From Antedon mediterranea (Eukaryota > Echinodermata > Crinoidea > Comatulida > Antedonidae): a stretch of 64,000 nt of DNA. Position numbers and translations under genes: made by a program. Below the pieces are notes generated by a model. That model was not told the DNA's origin. It searched no databases and saw only the letters and a program-made list of their open reading frames with translations. This document shows, piece by piece, positions 24,541 through 36,790 of the stretch (positions are counted from its first letter, which is position 1; each line of letters starts with the position of its first letter). Where the stretch lies: NCBI RefSeq assembly GCF_964355755.1, contig NC_092672.1:29692501-29756500 (forward strand), written 5' to 3'.

Positions 24541-24908
24541 TTATAAGAAATTTATAGAGAATTATATTGCTAAGAAAATACGTTTTTGTATCATACCCTG
24601 CTGCTATACAAATGATTAAGAGCAATTGCCGAAATTATTATTTAAACAAATTGCATTTGGTACAAAATAATTCGATCTTGCATGCTCTTATATATTCTCA
24701 TTGCGTCATCAAATTCAGAATCTATTTTGGTGAAGCAGTCTGATCCAAGTTGCTTCGGTAATCTATACAGTCATGAATAGGCCTATACCGAATCGAGAAA
24801 ATTAACCACTGTGATAAAGTAAAAGATTACACAGTTTATGTTTTCAGTATAAGCCTACATTTTTGCACAACTTTTCCGTTACAGTTATAAACATTTTTTC
24901 ATTGCAGT
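24541..24908. other. Continuation of NLR1 upstream flank
   Basis: Homologous to 63674-64000 (CGTTTTTGTATCATACC, CTGCTATACA, CATTGCGTCATCA blocks) up to about 24860. The LINE begins soon after. No gene is seen. Confidence 0.5.
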
Positions 24909-27868
24909 ATGACTCGATATGAAAATAAATCGAGTCCTACACATTCCATAGATTGCTTTGAAAGTGACGAGGCTGGTTTATGCAAATATTTCACTCCAAC
25001 ACAACTTAATGAGCTACAGGCGCAAATTGATAACAATGGTATCTTTACAACGTTACACATGAATGCACGTAGTTGATGTACTTGGTTTCTCGGAAACCTG
25101 GATAAATAAGAACACGCCAATTGACTTATTAAATATCAATGGATACAATATGTACACTTGTAATAGAGAAGGTAGAGTCGGTGGTGGAGTTTGTCTATAT
25201 TTAAAAGAACAAATCAACACCGTAACACGTGATGATTTTGTATTTAATGATAACTCCATTGATTCACTTTTTCTAGAAATAATAAACACAAACGGCAAAA
25301 ATACTATTGTAGGTATGTTGTATCGACCACCAAATTCAAACGTCAACTCATTTAACTCTGATCTGGAAGAAATCTTACATAAACTTAATCGCGAAAACAA
25401 AAACTGCTATATCTTAGGAGATTTTAATCAAGACTTATTAAAATATGACATTCAAAAAACAACACAGGAATTCACAAACATTATTTACTCAACATCTTTT
25501 AATCCATTAATCAACTTACCCACGAGAATAACATCGTCTTCTGCTACAATTTTAGATAATATTATTACAAATGATGATAACATTTCGCATTGTGGAGTAA
25601 TAGTCACTGACATTACCGATCATCTACCCATTTTCATGACAACACACTTGTCATTAAATACTAACACACAAGCTCCAATTACAAAACAAAAAATAATTAA
25701 TGATACAACATTAAATAACTTGCTTATTGCTATTTCTAATGAGGATTGGGGTGAACTATATTTATGCACAGATACCAATACATCATATAACCTATTTATT
25801 AAAAAACTATCCAATCTCATAGATAATAACATACCTACAAAAAGTAATAAGCCAAATGGTAATACAAAGAAAAAACCATGGATCACAACAGGAATTTTGA
25901 TTTCAATAAAAAAGAAAAATAAACTTTATAAAAAATACCTTAAAAACCCAACACAATTATTAAAAAATATATATAAAAAGTACAAAAATAAATTAACTCA
26001 TTTAATTAGAATTCGGAAAAAACAATATTATTCCAAAAAACTGGATGCAGCTCGACACGATTCAAAGCAAACATGGAAAGTTTTAAATGAAGTTCTAAAT
26101 AGAAAAAAATCGAGTGTTAAGCCAAATGAGGTAATTAACCATAGTAATAAAACTTTGGTATGTGATCCAAAAGGTATGTCTGACGCTTTTAATGACTTCT
26201 TCTCCAACATTGGAAATGAATTAGCAAACAAAATACCAAATGTAAACAATTCTGACTTTAAACAATATATGAAAGAGAGTCAATCCCAATCCATATTTTT
26301 CAATCCTACGAATGAAGAAGAGGTCATTGAAATAGTTAGTCAAATCAAAAATTCAAATTCAGAAGGTGTTGATAACTTAAGTAATCGCATTCTAAAACAT
26401 ATTATTGCTGCTGTGGCATCTCCTCTTGTACATATCTTTAACCTCTCTCTTGAGACAGGCATGGTCCCTGATAGTATGAAAGTAGCTAGAGTAGTTCCAA
26501 TTTTTAAATCTGGCAATAAAAGTGACGTCAGTAATTATAGGCCGATCTCTATTCTGCCTACCGCTTCAAAAATTCTTGAAAAAATTGTTCAAATTAGAGT
26601 AAATAATTATATCACAAAGTTTAACATCCTTAATAATGCACAATATGGTTTCAGAAAAAACAGTTCTACTTTTATGGCCGTTATAGATCTGGTTGAACGA
26701 ATAACCGATGCGCTTGATAAGAAAAAAAATACCATCGGAATATTTATTGATTTGTCAAAAGCGTTTGACACCATCAACCATGATATACTTCTTAAAAAAT
26801 TGGAACACTATGGCATAAGAGGCACGGCCCTTAAATGGTTTAGAAACTATATTAGTGGAAGGAAACAATTTACGTCTATTGATAACACAAGTTCGTGTTT
26901 GATGGATATAAATTGCGGTGTACCACAGGGTTCAATTCTGGGGCCTCTACTTTTTATTTTGTACATTAACGATGTATTTAATTGCTCAAACTCGTTATCT
27001 TTTGTTTTATTTGCTGACGACACAAACATATCTGCATCTCACGAAAACTTGGATACGCTCATAGAACTAGTTAATGGTGAACTAAAAAATGTTTCGGATT
27101 GGTTCATGTGCAATAAACTATCAATCAACGTTAAAAAAACTAATTACATAATTTTCCGCAATCAGCGAAATCCAAGTAATTTAGAGAATGTAAATATTTA
27201 TGTCAACAATAAAAGAATAGATAGAGTTAAATCGACTAAATTCCTTGGAGTACATATTGATGAATTTCTCACATATAAGAACCACATCAATGTTACAGCT
27301 AGGAAAATATCTCGATATGTAGGCATACTATATAAAGTAAGACATTTTTTACCAACCTATGCTCTCTGGACAATATACAAATCACTCATTGAACCAGTAT
27401 TAAATTATTGCAACATAATATGGTGTAGCACATTTCCAAGTTATTTAGATGAGTTATTTAAACTCCAGAAAAGGGCATTACGAGCTATAACATGGTCAAA
27501 GTTTAATGATTCAATGACTGAATGTTTCTATAAATTTAAACTTCTTAAAATTGCGGATATCAATAAGTACCAAATTGGGCTTTTCATGTATAATGTTACT
27601 ACTAATCAGGACGTGCGTTTTTCATCGCTCTTTATTAAAAATGGTTCTTACCATAATTATAATACAAGATCTAAAGACAAAATGAGACTCAGAAAACGTA
27701 ATCGTACTTCTACTAGTTTTACTGTGTCATGTGTGGGACCCAAATTGTGGAATGACTTGAATTACGAACTACAAAGTACCAAATCAATATATATATTTAA
27801 ATCATTGTTTAAAGAACATTTATTATCATTTTACAAATAATTTTAAAAATTATACTTGTTGCAGGATT

Positions 27869-27911
<43 letters not shown>

Positions 27912-28088
27912 TATTATTTATGTTTTAGTTTTTTAGGCTAGTTAGGGACATAGGGGGACACAACTAATCAAGCTCTTTTGAGTTTTTATGTGTTTCCTTT
28001 TCATCTTTTTTATGTTCTCATATATTGTTGTTGTATATTTTCATGATAGAGGATGAATAAAGAATATTTGAATTTGAATTTGAATTTG
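24909..28088 (+). mobile_element. Nearly complete LINE (CR1/L2/Jockey group), endonuclease damaged
   Basis: The frame from ATG 24909 reads FTPTQLNELQ then LHMNARS and hits TGA near 25074. The +1 frame from 25063 continues VDVLGFSETW and stays open to 27840 (925 codons). About 20-25 residues of the endonuclease between NARS and VLGFSETW are missing, with a frameshift. Remaining motifs: SETW, RPPNS, GDFNQDLL and TDHLPIF (endonuclease), then YRPISILP, FIDLSKAFDTINH, GVPQGSILGPLLF and FADDT (reverse transcriptase), and GPKLWNDL at the C-terminus. The 3' UTR has a 38-base T run and ends in GAATTT repeats, the microsatellite tail usual in this group. It is probably immobile on its own. Confidence 0.88.
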
Positions 28089-28742
28089 AGTATACAATAT
28101 GTGTTTCATTGATATTTATAGACCTAATTTGAGTTCCACACCATGTCGAGTTGATCGATTAGTTTTTGGCCGAGTTGACGCAGAGCTGAGCTAACTTGTG
28201 CCGTATTGACATGGGGCCGAGTTGTTTAGGGCTGAATTTACGCGAGGCCAAGTCGAGATAGTTTAGCGCCGACTTGGATTGAATTCATTTGAAGTATTAA
28301 TGCATGTATACAGATCATTTTGGTCCTTCTAAATACCCAAGAACTACTGTACCAGACGGGTTTAACGAAACCTAAGATCATGGAAACTAAGACCCACTCC
28401 TAAGGCAGCGGGACCCTGAGACGAATAGTTATTATTCTTTGATTGTTTTTTTTTAGGGTGGGTTACTATTAGAAGGGTTGGGTTACTATTAGAGTAGTGG
28501 GTTACTATTACTAATCTTAAATTAGGCACCTGAAAATAGTAACCCACCCCCAACTTTTCCGGTCAGCAACTCATAGCAAAATAATAAAACAGACGTACAA
28601 ATAAACAAATTTGGTTGAACTATTTTATAAACTCAAAAACACTCAATCCACCCCCCCCCCCCCCACACCACTCTTGAGATCAACATGCATTATCTCTTAT
28701 TATTTTCAAAATACGGCTGCATCATGCCATGGGTTACTATTA
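28089..28742. other. Repeat-rich spacer
   Basis: 28120-28270 repeats GCCGAGTTGA-like words. 28269-28320 is the 52-bp repeat also at 11-62. 28360-28410 resembles an end of the Mutator-like family (CGAAACCTAAGATCA). 28455-28560 and 28730 repeat GGGTTACTATTAGA. A C14 run lies near 28650. No gene is seen. Confidence 0.5.
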
Positions 28743-29878
28743 TACCCCTTACACTATCACCGTAACAGCGGTGTAACCCCGCAGTTATTAGTACACCGGG
28801 CCGTTAAACGCCGGTGTTGTGGTTTTTATTGACTGGTGTAAATGGGAAAATCCAACCACCCCGGTGTGCTCTCCCCCGGGTGAAACGAAGCTGAATGTTT
28901 TCCGGTGTACCTTCTCCGGTGTAGTCGAATCTACACCGGAGACACGAAGTGTAAACGGTTTTTGTGGTTCAACACCAAGCTGTTAAAGGTCAATGACGTG
29001 AAAATGTAACATGTTGTCACAGAAATACAATATATTATGCAAACAAAATAGGTTTTTTGCTTAAAATACACCTTTTTTGCTTAAAATAATAATTGTACGA
29101 TATATTGTCCTGTTCGTTATTTTCTTTTAAAGGCACAAACAAATTTGTGATTTTTTTTTCTGCTGAAAATATTGAAATTGTTCGTGTGCATTCTACCTTA
29201 CCAGAAAGCCTAAAATAATGTAGGCCTAATATTGGTGTAACTCTACCCTGCGATTCTATGTAGGCATAATTATTGAAAAAGGGAAAAATATATATAATAC
29301 TGATGTCTCAATGCATGAAAATTAATTTTTTTTTTTAGGAACTGAAAGAGTACCGTATAATAATTTTCCTTCATTGATACATTTTTATGCTAATTAACAA
29401 ATACATTTTTTATTTTAAATACTTATCGTACCTACCCTATTTTTACGCCAACCTAACCATGTAAGGCCTATTTAATGTACGTACAGTCTACAAGGCGGAA
29501 ATGCAGTCATTTTAAAAAGAAAAATAATTGTTAGGCCCTAATTTTTTAAATAATAAATGATAATCTCAATAGCCACAAAGAAAATATTACACTGGACTAC
29601 ATTCAAAATTAAATAAATTGTGTGTAAATTCGGATTATCATGTTTTTATATGAGATGTGTCGATATGTTCCAGTGTTTAAACGTTTAAACCAGAGTCAGT
29701 AAGTTACGTTCCACGTGTGCGCTTGCAATAGTGATTTGATTGACAGCACCGGGGTGATTGATGTAGTGTAAATGGGCGCAGCTCGAGTTCATCTCGCAGT
29801 TTTTTTGGCTAGTGTAAATGGAAATTGCCTCCGAGTTCAACTCGTGTTCCTCTCTCAGTCGATAGTGTAAAAAGGGTA
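28743..29878. mobile_element. PIF/Harbinger-like non-autonomous element, TSD TTA
   Basis: Ends TACCCCTTACACTATC and, inverted, TACCCTTTTTACACTATC. TTA duplicates at 28740-28742 and 29879-29881 sit inside a GGGTTACTATTAGAGTAGGG host motif. That motif also occurs uninterrupted nearby (28480), so the empty site can be read directly. The 1136-bp interior contains repeated CCGGTGTA-type palindromes and no protein frame. It resembles the 1141-bp element in NLR2 in end sequence, length and target choice. Confidence 0.75.
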
Positions 29879-29881
29879 TTA

Positions 29882-30337
29882 GAGTAGGGGATATTACTAT
29901 AGATTGACTATAAGGTGGGTCACTATTAGAAATGGGGTTACTATTAGAGTGTGGGTTACTATTAGAAGATTTACGGTATGAATTTGGTCTAATGTGAGAC
30001 GTTTCGGCCCACACAGTCTGATGTTTCGGCCCAAAAGTGGGCCAAATCGTCCTACGAAAAGTGGGTCGAATCGTCCCGGGCCGTATCGTCTCAGAGCCGA
30101 ATCGTCCCGGAATCCATAAGACCTCCTAAGATCACGAAACCCAAGACCCAAGACCTTATTGTCGTTCCCTTTCGCACCTGTCTTGTATTTTAACTCTAAA
30201 TGTGTTAACCAACTTTATCCTGAATACCACACCATACTACTTTTATGAAGAAGAATCAATAAATAACAAACAATAAATAAGATTTTAAAGACGTTTTTTC
30301 GTGCGAATTCTATGTTGAGGTGTAGTGACGTGTACGT
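29882..30337. other. Repeat spacer with GGGTTACTATTAGA and CGAATCGTCCCG motifs
   Basis: 29915-29970 continues the GGGTTACTATTAGA repeat. 29998-30112 holds several diverged CGAATCGTCC / TTTCGGCCCA words. 30115-30310 matches an arm of the Mutator-like element that follows (CACCTGTCTTGTATTTTAAC, TTTATCCTGAATACCACAC). No gene is seen. Confidence 0.5.
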
Positions 30338-30347
30338 ATATTCAGAG

Positions 30348-31403
30348 GGGTGTCACGAAACCTAAGACCACGAAAGCTAAGACCCCTAAGACCTAAGATC
30401 ACGAAAGCTAAGACCCAAGACCTAAGATTACAAATTCTAAGATATACTACAGCTTAAAAACAATACTTGTTTATCCATACATAATTTTAAACACAGTAGG
30501 TTTCATTTATTACCATAAATATAATTAAATACTACCGCAAAACATAGATAAACTCACATTATTTTCGCCCGTTTAGTAAATGTATATTTTTTTCTTTACA
30601 ACAAACAAACTTGACGGGTTGTTTGTTGGTATATATCTACTCCATTGTGTTGGTTCAGAGGATGTTTTTCTTACGCACCTGCCTTTCTTGTATTTTGACT
30701 CCAAATTTGTTGACTAACTTTATCCTGAATACCACACTTTAAAATTAGGATTTATACGTACTTTCAGACGGAGAAACACATAAAAACAAATAAATAAATC
30801 CTTTAAATTGATGATTTTACAGACATGTTTTTTTGTATACTGAATGTTTTTGTTTCTATGGAGCGCCAAAAGAGCAACAATAATAGTACAAGTATAAAAA
30901 CAGAAAGAAAACGAAACAAATCATGATTTTTAAATTAAAATTTATTTGCCAGTATTTATTTCTTCATACTTTGATTGTACTATTATCATTACACTTTTAA
31001 TTTTACATTGTTCCATCCACACTGTAGATGGACTCCACAGAGTTTTCAGCCCTCTATATAATTTTTGCTCTTTTGACGTTCCATAGAAACAAAAACATTG
31101 AACATGGTAGGTCTACAACTGCTACTGTACTGTAGGCTAGTCATGCGAAATTCGCAAACAGTTTGTGTGCGAGAAAAACGTCTGTAAAATCATCAATTTA
31201 AAAATGTATTTGTTACTTTTTATGTGATTCTTTTTCATAAAAGTGCCAATTCTAAGGTGTGGTATTCAGAATAAATGTTGGGAGTTAAAATACAAGGCAG
31301 GTGCGAAAGATAAATATTTGTAATCTCAGGTCTTGGGTCTTAGCTTTCGTGATCTTAGTCTTAGGGGGTCTTAGCTTTCGTGGTCTTAGGTTTCGTGACA
31401 CCC
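30348..31403. mobile_element. Mutator-like foldback element with 10-bp TSD
   Basis: The element starts GGGTGTCACGAAACCTAAG and ends with the exact inverse of its first 18 bases. Arms of roughly 450 bp are inverted copies of each other (for example CCTAAGACC(A)CGAAAGCTAAGA and TTTCTATGGA...AAAGAGCA). Both sides carry ATATTCAGAG (30338-30347 and 31404-31413). Long inverted ends with a 9-11-bp duplication are characteristic of MULEs. No transposase remains. Confidence 0.8.
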
Positions 31404-31489
31404 ATATTCAGAGCGTCATTCTGACGGTCACTAGTACTGAAGCATTCTCTACGGAACGCCATCTATGCCTTTATTAACTTCAGAAATAG

Positions 31490-32380
31490 AAATAGTACTA
31501 TGGTAACTGTTCAAGCGGACCCAATTTAGCACCAGAGGAGCACAGTGATATAAAATAGATATAGGCCTAAGTCACTAATTTTAATATTGATTGAATTGAA
31601 ATATATATTTATACTGGGTAACCTCTTCAGTCAATGACTGGTCTCCCAGAGGGCCCAGTTGGTGATCAGTGGCTGTAATGTTTCATATGTTAATACACTG
31701 TGCTCAAGTCGACCCAATTTGCCGTCAGTGGAGCACAGTGATATAAAATAGAAACAAGTCACTGAATTTTAATATCTTTTCGTATGTTAATACACTGTGC
31801 TAAGTGGAACCAATTTGTCGCCAGGGGAGCACAGTGATATAAAATAGAAACAATTCACTGAATTTTAATATCTTTTCGTATGTTAATACACTATGCTCAC
31901 GTGGAACCAATTTGGCGCCAGTGAGCATAGTGATATAAAATAGAAAAAAGTCAGTCACTAAATTTTAATATCTTTTCGTATGTTAATACACTGTGCTAAA
32001 GTAGCCCAATTTGGCACTAGTGGAGCACAGTGATATAACATAGAAATAAAGTCAATAAATTTTAATATGTTAAGCATGCATGGAATATTTATTGAAAGCT
32101 TAGCTTAAAATATTGTTTAGTATTTATTATGCATTTTTTCTTCAAGGAGAAATAATAATAATTTTTAATTTGTGAAACATTGTGCTCAAGTGGACCCAAA
32201 TTGGCACCAGTGGAGCACAGTAATATAAATTAGAAATAAGTCACTGAATGTTAATATCTTTTCATATGTTAATACACTGTGCTCCAGTGGACCCGCCCAA
32301 TTAAGTTGAATATATATTCGTGTATGTTAATACACTGTGCTCCCGTGGATCAAATTTGGCGCCAGTGGTGTAGCACAGCT
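31490..32380. repeat. ~97-bp minisatellite with a hairpin in each unit
   Basis: At least seven units contain CACTGTGCTC, about 25 nt including ACCCAATTTGGC, then GAGCACAGTG(ATATAAAATAGAAA). The two 10-bp blocks are reverse complements. Units near 31690, 31790, 31890 and 31990 are closely spaced. Single units at 31505, 32180 and 32340 are separated by other sequence. Confidence 0.8.
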
Positions 32381-33556
32381 AAATAGTCACATACAAAAAC
32401 ATCGAGAAAAAATACTTCTGGATTTCAAAAATATTTCAAACTTGGTATATTATAAATAAATATCGGTTACTCCATCTGTATTGGTATTTTATTTTTTATA
32501 AATTCTGTACTAAAATAAACTGGAAACGTGTATGCATGGCCATTTCAACTTTTTGTATTAGTAATATACATTTTGAACGTGGAAATATTCTCTTTCAGAT
32601 GTGCACTACATTTAATTTTTATTTAGGTATATTGTTAACTTAATAACTTATAAAATATCAATCTGTGCCAATGGAAGAATTATGGAATTGTTAGGACTTG
32701 ATTCCCACTGCAATTGTTTGTTATCAACTGTATGAACGTGTAATTTGAACAAGGGTGTCGGCAACCCAGGTCCTCTATCGCGACAGCTCCGTCCTCCGTC
32801 GGACAAAAGATCAAGTCTACCCCTGGTGCAACCACCGATCTAAGCTCCCACCGATAGCAATAACATTAAAGTAATTTAACTCTTCCCTGGTGTAAATTAA
32901 CCTGTATTTAAAATAGAATGACTACATTATATAAGTGTATAACTTTGCTTATGAATACAGCGGTAGTTTTTCCAAACGTGTTAAAGCTCAGGTACAGGCA
33001 TGAATTTAAAATATAATATTTGGTTAATTGTACATAAATCAAATATTTGTAACAGCAATCAAGACGAAAAAACATGAATTTCCCTTAATATGGTCAAATA
33101 CAAAATTTGGCAAAATTATTCCATAAAAACCAGGAAGACTTTTTTTCAGTAGTTAGGTAATTAACCTAATGTAATAACATGTCTGGTGACTCCCTAGACG
33201 GTGAAAAAAGATGGTGGATATACGGTGGATAATTTTTGCTATAGCATGAAAATAAAAATCTTAAGTTGAATAAAAATATCAGAAATGTAATATTCAAGTT
33301 ATATTACCTATATTTAGTCATCTGATAAAATTTTTTACCACACCGTTTATTTTTCATAGCTTTTTAAAATGCCTCTCTATTTACAAAATTTGTGTACAAA
33401 AGAATAGAGATTTTACTGTGTAATTTGAACTATCCCCCACTGATAAGAAAGTGCTTATTTTCAATAAGCTTGTGTAACACAAATAAAATCCCCAAAAATT
33501 ATGAAACATAGGGGAAACTATAGATCGATAATTATTGGAATGTATGATCAATAGAA
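32381..33556. other. Gene-less stretch
   Basis: AT-rich sequence without a convincing exon or repeat. 32760-32860 is a GC-richer patch (CCTCTATCGCGACAGCTCCGTC). Confidence 0.4.
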
Positions 33557-33751
33557 ATGTTTTGCCCGCACCTGGCCTTTAAAAACGTAAAACCCTTGGC
33601 TCGAATAAACAAATACTTTAATGTACAAGACCTTGATTATTTTGACGGAAATTGCGCCAATGTATACATACCTGGTGAACTTCATGAGGAAATCATGTCG
33701 TCATTAGACCCCTCAATGTTGAATATGTATGCTAGATACTATAGTATTTAG
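33557..33751 (+). CDS. Possible terminal exon of an unrecognised gene
   Basis: An open stretch ends NKYFNVQDLDYFDGNCANVY, then IPGELHEEIMSSLDPSML and YARYYSI before TAG. Codon use looks protein-like, and AATAAATAAAATA near 33910 could be the poly(A) signal. A diverged copy of the last part and of the 3' UTR lies at 35355-35560, which argues for a transcribed sequence. I do not recognise the family. The true exon start is unknown; GATCAATAG just upstream could be an acceptor. It may instead be a processed fragment or part of a repeat. Confidence 0.35.
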   Translation: MFCPHLAFKNVKPLARINKYFNVQDLDYFDGNCANVYIPGELHEEIMSSLDPSMLNMYARYYSI

Positions 33752-35354
33752 TAACTATAACTTCACGGACGTTGCACATTGACAATACCCAGTATGGAAT
33801 TTCATGATTATAAACCAGTTTGTGTTTGTAATGGCATACCAGTTATTGTACGTCTGTACTCTATGACTTAAGGCCTACTTGATTGTATATAAACTGCAAG
33901 TCATGAGGAAATAAATAAAATACATTTTCATTGTTTATATCAAGTCACAATTTTCACAAGCGAAATCATTACTTCACTTAATTTTTTCCTGCCAATGTAC
34001 AGTGAATAAATGTATTAAAACTACAAAATTTCCTATACAACATTTGATTTAATTTATGTTTAGCGGGAAATACAGACATTAGTTTTAGGGTATGGAGAGG
34101 ATTTGGGGATTGTAAAATAGCTTAATCTAAATTCACAAGTAACCTATTATATAGACTATCTAAATAGTATTGATCGCCGAAATTGAGAAACTCATTTGCT
34201 CAGAGTCAAACACTCATAATATAAATATTAATAATGATATAAATAAATATAATTTAAAAGGCCAAACATTAAAATGAATACCCATGTTAATGATTGGAAC
34301 AAAATAATTGAAATTCAAACAAAGTGTGAATTTGTTTAAATATCAATCCGCTAGTGAGGTACTTACAAGGTTTTTAGACAAGTCCGTATGCGAATAAAAA
34401 ATAATAAAAGAGGGAATGGACCGGAAACAATTTCGAAAACATAAAATGAAAAATATAGATCATGGAATATAGTGACATATTACTCTTCCCATGATTAGCC
34501 TCTATTTCAAAATCTTTGGATCTGCCTGCCATCATAATGCCTGATTTTTAAATACAATAAAACAAATTTTTAAAGCATAAATCAATTGACTTCGGTATGA
34601 TTATTATACCAAAATTAGATTTCTACGTACAAACTATAAAAAAAATGCGTTGTCTAAAGGCAGTATAATAATTATAATACTTGTACTTCAAGAAGCCATG
34701 TTTATGCAGAATCTCTTTGTCTCTGTAATGTAGAGGTACTGTAGGTCAGAAAACATTGAATGAAAATAGAAAACAAATGTTTACAAATACAGGATCATTG
34801 GCATATGTAGCTTTTTAATATTATATTCTTAATGGCCCTATTACTACAATATGGTTAGTTGTATTTGTTGGAAGTGAAATGATTGTTGGTATATATTATG
34901 CAATTCAATATCATCAAACGAAGAGGTCATGTGATGCAAACAATATTATGACCGAAACTAAATATTCGTAACTCATCAAACTTACTGTATTTATTTGATA
35001 GAGGTTTTCTGTTAAATAATTATTGATTTTGTAGTTTGTCGATGACAGAACAGTATGGTTTGAATTGTAAGTTTATTTTATTGTGTACATGCAGGTAAAA
35101 CAGTCATATTTATATAATGCTTTAGTGAAGTTTTAATATATATCACCAAGCGTTAGGCAAAGAGGCTAATGGTTTGTAGGTCTATGCCCAATATTAATTA
35201 TTTCTTATCAGTATTGAGAAAATGTACCTGAACTGTTATTTCTACAAACTGACATAATAGTAGGATATGTCACAGTTTATACTTCATTTTACTCAACATA
35301 GTATAATTAAAAACTGAATGCAATTGAAGTGTGCTACGGTAAAGTAGCCAATGC
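33752..35354. other. 3' flank and gene-less stretch
   Basis: 3' UTR-like sequence up to about 33930, then AT-rich sequence with no recognisable feature. Confidence 0.4.
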
Positions 35355-35560
35355 AAACAGCTTAAAAAAATTTTACATACCTGGTGATTCTGGAAAGATT
35401 CCTGTCGCCATTAGACTTAGTGATTTTGAAGAGAATGAACTAGAAACTATAGTTAATAACTTCACGCACATTGCACACTGACAATACTGTAATACACAGT
35501 GGAATAAAGCACAAGTTGTGTTTGTTAGTGTGTATTTAGTGATTTGTATTGGATTGTATG
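35355..35560 (+). pseudogene. Decayed copy of the 33.6-kb terminal exon
   Basis: Shares TACATACCTGGTGA, CGCCATTAGA and ACTATAGTTAATAACTTCAC, then GCACATTGCACACTGACAAT, with 33670-33795. Indels destroy the frame. The match continues into the 3' UTR (GTTTGTGTTTGT). Confidence 0.6.
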
Positions 35561-36545
35561 GTAGATTGAACACGGACAAAATGATTGATAATTAAATCAA
35601 GAAGGAATGTATGTTGGTACCAATCTGTGAGTGGGGGCGGTGTTTTTCGACCAATTTTGAACACGGAAAAATGATTGATATTTAAATCCAGATTTTTTCG
35701 GAACTAGAGATAGATGCCATGTGTTGCGCCTATCCAGAAGAAAGGGACTACCTGTGCATTTATATGTATTAAATGTTGTGTCGCTGTTGCACAATAATTT
35801 AAATATAAAGGTGTTAGCAACATGAATGAAATTACTTTGGCTACATGATACATGTCTTGAACTGTTTTGATGTTGCACATAATGTTGTGTTACGTTCCTG
35901 TGCTTGGAGGATGACTGTAGTTGATGAAGGAATCTAGGTGAAAGGATGCAGATACAATACAATCTCCATCTGGAGAGGCCTGCTTTATTTTCGTAACAAC
36001 ACAAGAGCCTGGGGATTTACTAAAAATTAAAAACAATTTGAATATCAAAAGAACAACAGTTATTTATAGCACACATTTATTTTACAGCTTAAATAGTATT
36101 TTGATCACGATAAAAAAAAACACTCCATTTCATTTAGACCATTTTCTTTCACTCTCTAAACTTATAGCGAAGGTAACATTCTCTTAAAAAAACTTAATAC
36201 CATATGTCTGCGCATATAAATGATTTTGGTCGTATTTGATGACACTGTCTCTAAAACCGTGTCTTAATGGTATGCTACTTTGATAATCTAATTAGTTACA
36301 CTTAATATTATATTAACCTTATAATATTCACAATTTTAACAATTACGGATTCTCCTTCTAAAACATGTCTATAATTACAGCTATAAACTGATGTATTTTA
36401 AAATAAAATGTAATTGTTTTTCTCGATGCCATTAGTCGAACTAGGATACTAATTTCTGTACGCACTTCCATACAGGGTATTAGAAGTCATAAAAGTTATC
36501 ATTGTCCCACCAAAAACTCAGTTACATAGGGTACGGCAGAGTATC
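35561..36545. other. Gene-less stretch
   Basis: 35597-36004 is open on the minus strand for 135 codons, but the translation has no recognisable domain and low complexity, so it is not called. The rest is AT-rich and featureless. Confidence 0.4.
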
Positions 36546-36790
36546 CTTTTGAACGAAAGCACTCGTTTTAACATACCCAGGTAGCAAGCCCATATGGGAA
36601 CCATTATGGGACCCATATTATAGCATATATGGGTACCATATGGGTTTTCCGTATGAGATTCCACTATTTTTACACCCAAGAACCATGTGGGTTCCACATG
36701 GGAAGGCCCACATAGCCAATATAACCCATATAGGCCCATACTTCAAAGCACATGTGGGAGTTTTCTTGTTTTGACACATGGGTACGTTCT
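36545..36790. repeat. CCCATATGGG palindrome-rich repeat
   Basis: Words such as CCCATATGGGAACCAT, GGTACCATATGGGTTTTCC and ATGTGGGTTCCACATGGGAA recur about every 15-30 nt, on both strands equally. The minus-strand translations (WYPYM, PIMVPIWA) are by-products. It resembles degenerate palindromic satellite debris. Confidence 0.5.

Larger units (their letters stand above)
15564..24860. repeat. Segmental duplication, copy 1 (NLR1 block)
   Basis: This block aligns with 46055-64000, ignoring insertions. It starts at ACATCACTGTGCAC and contains the 3' flank, NLR1, its upstream region and the flank now carrying Helitron C. The copy-2 homology is still running at the window end. Same order and strand, about 40 kb apart, point to a direct segmental duplication of an NLR locus. 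Confidence 0.8.

Noticed and set aside
31490-32380. Regular repeat array that could suggest CRISPR
   Set aside because: The units repeat over their whole length without unique spacers, no cas-like gene is present, and the context is eukaryotic. It is a minisatellite.
35597-36004. 135-codon minus-strand open frame
   Set aside because: No domain, no splice context, low-complexity translation; lengths like this arise by chance in a 64-kb window.
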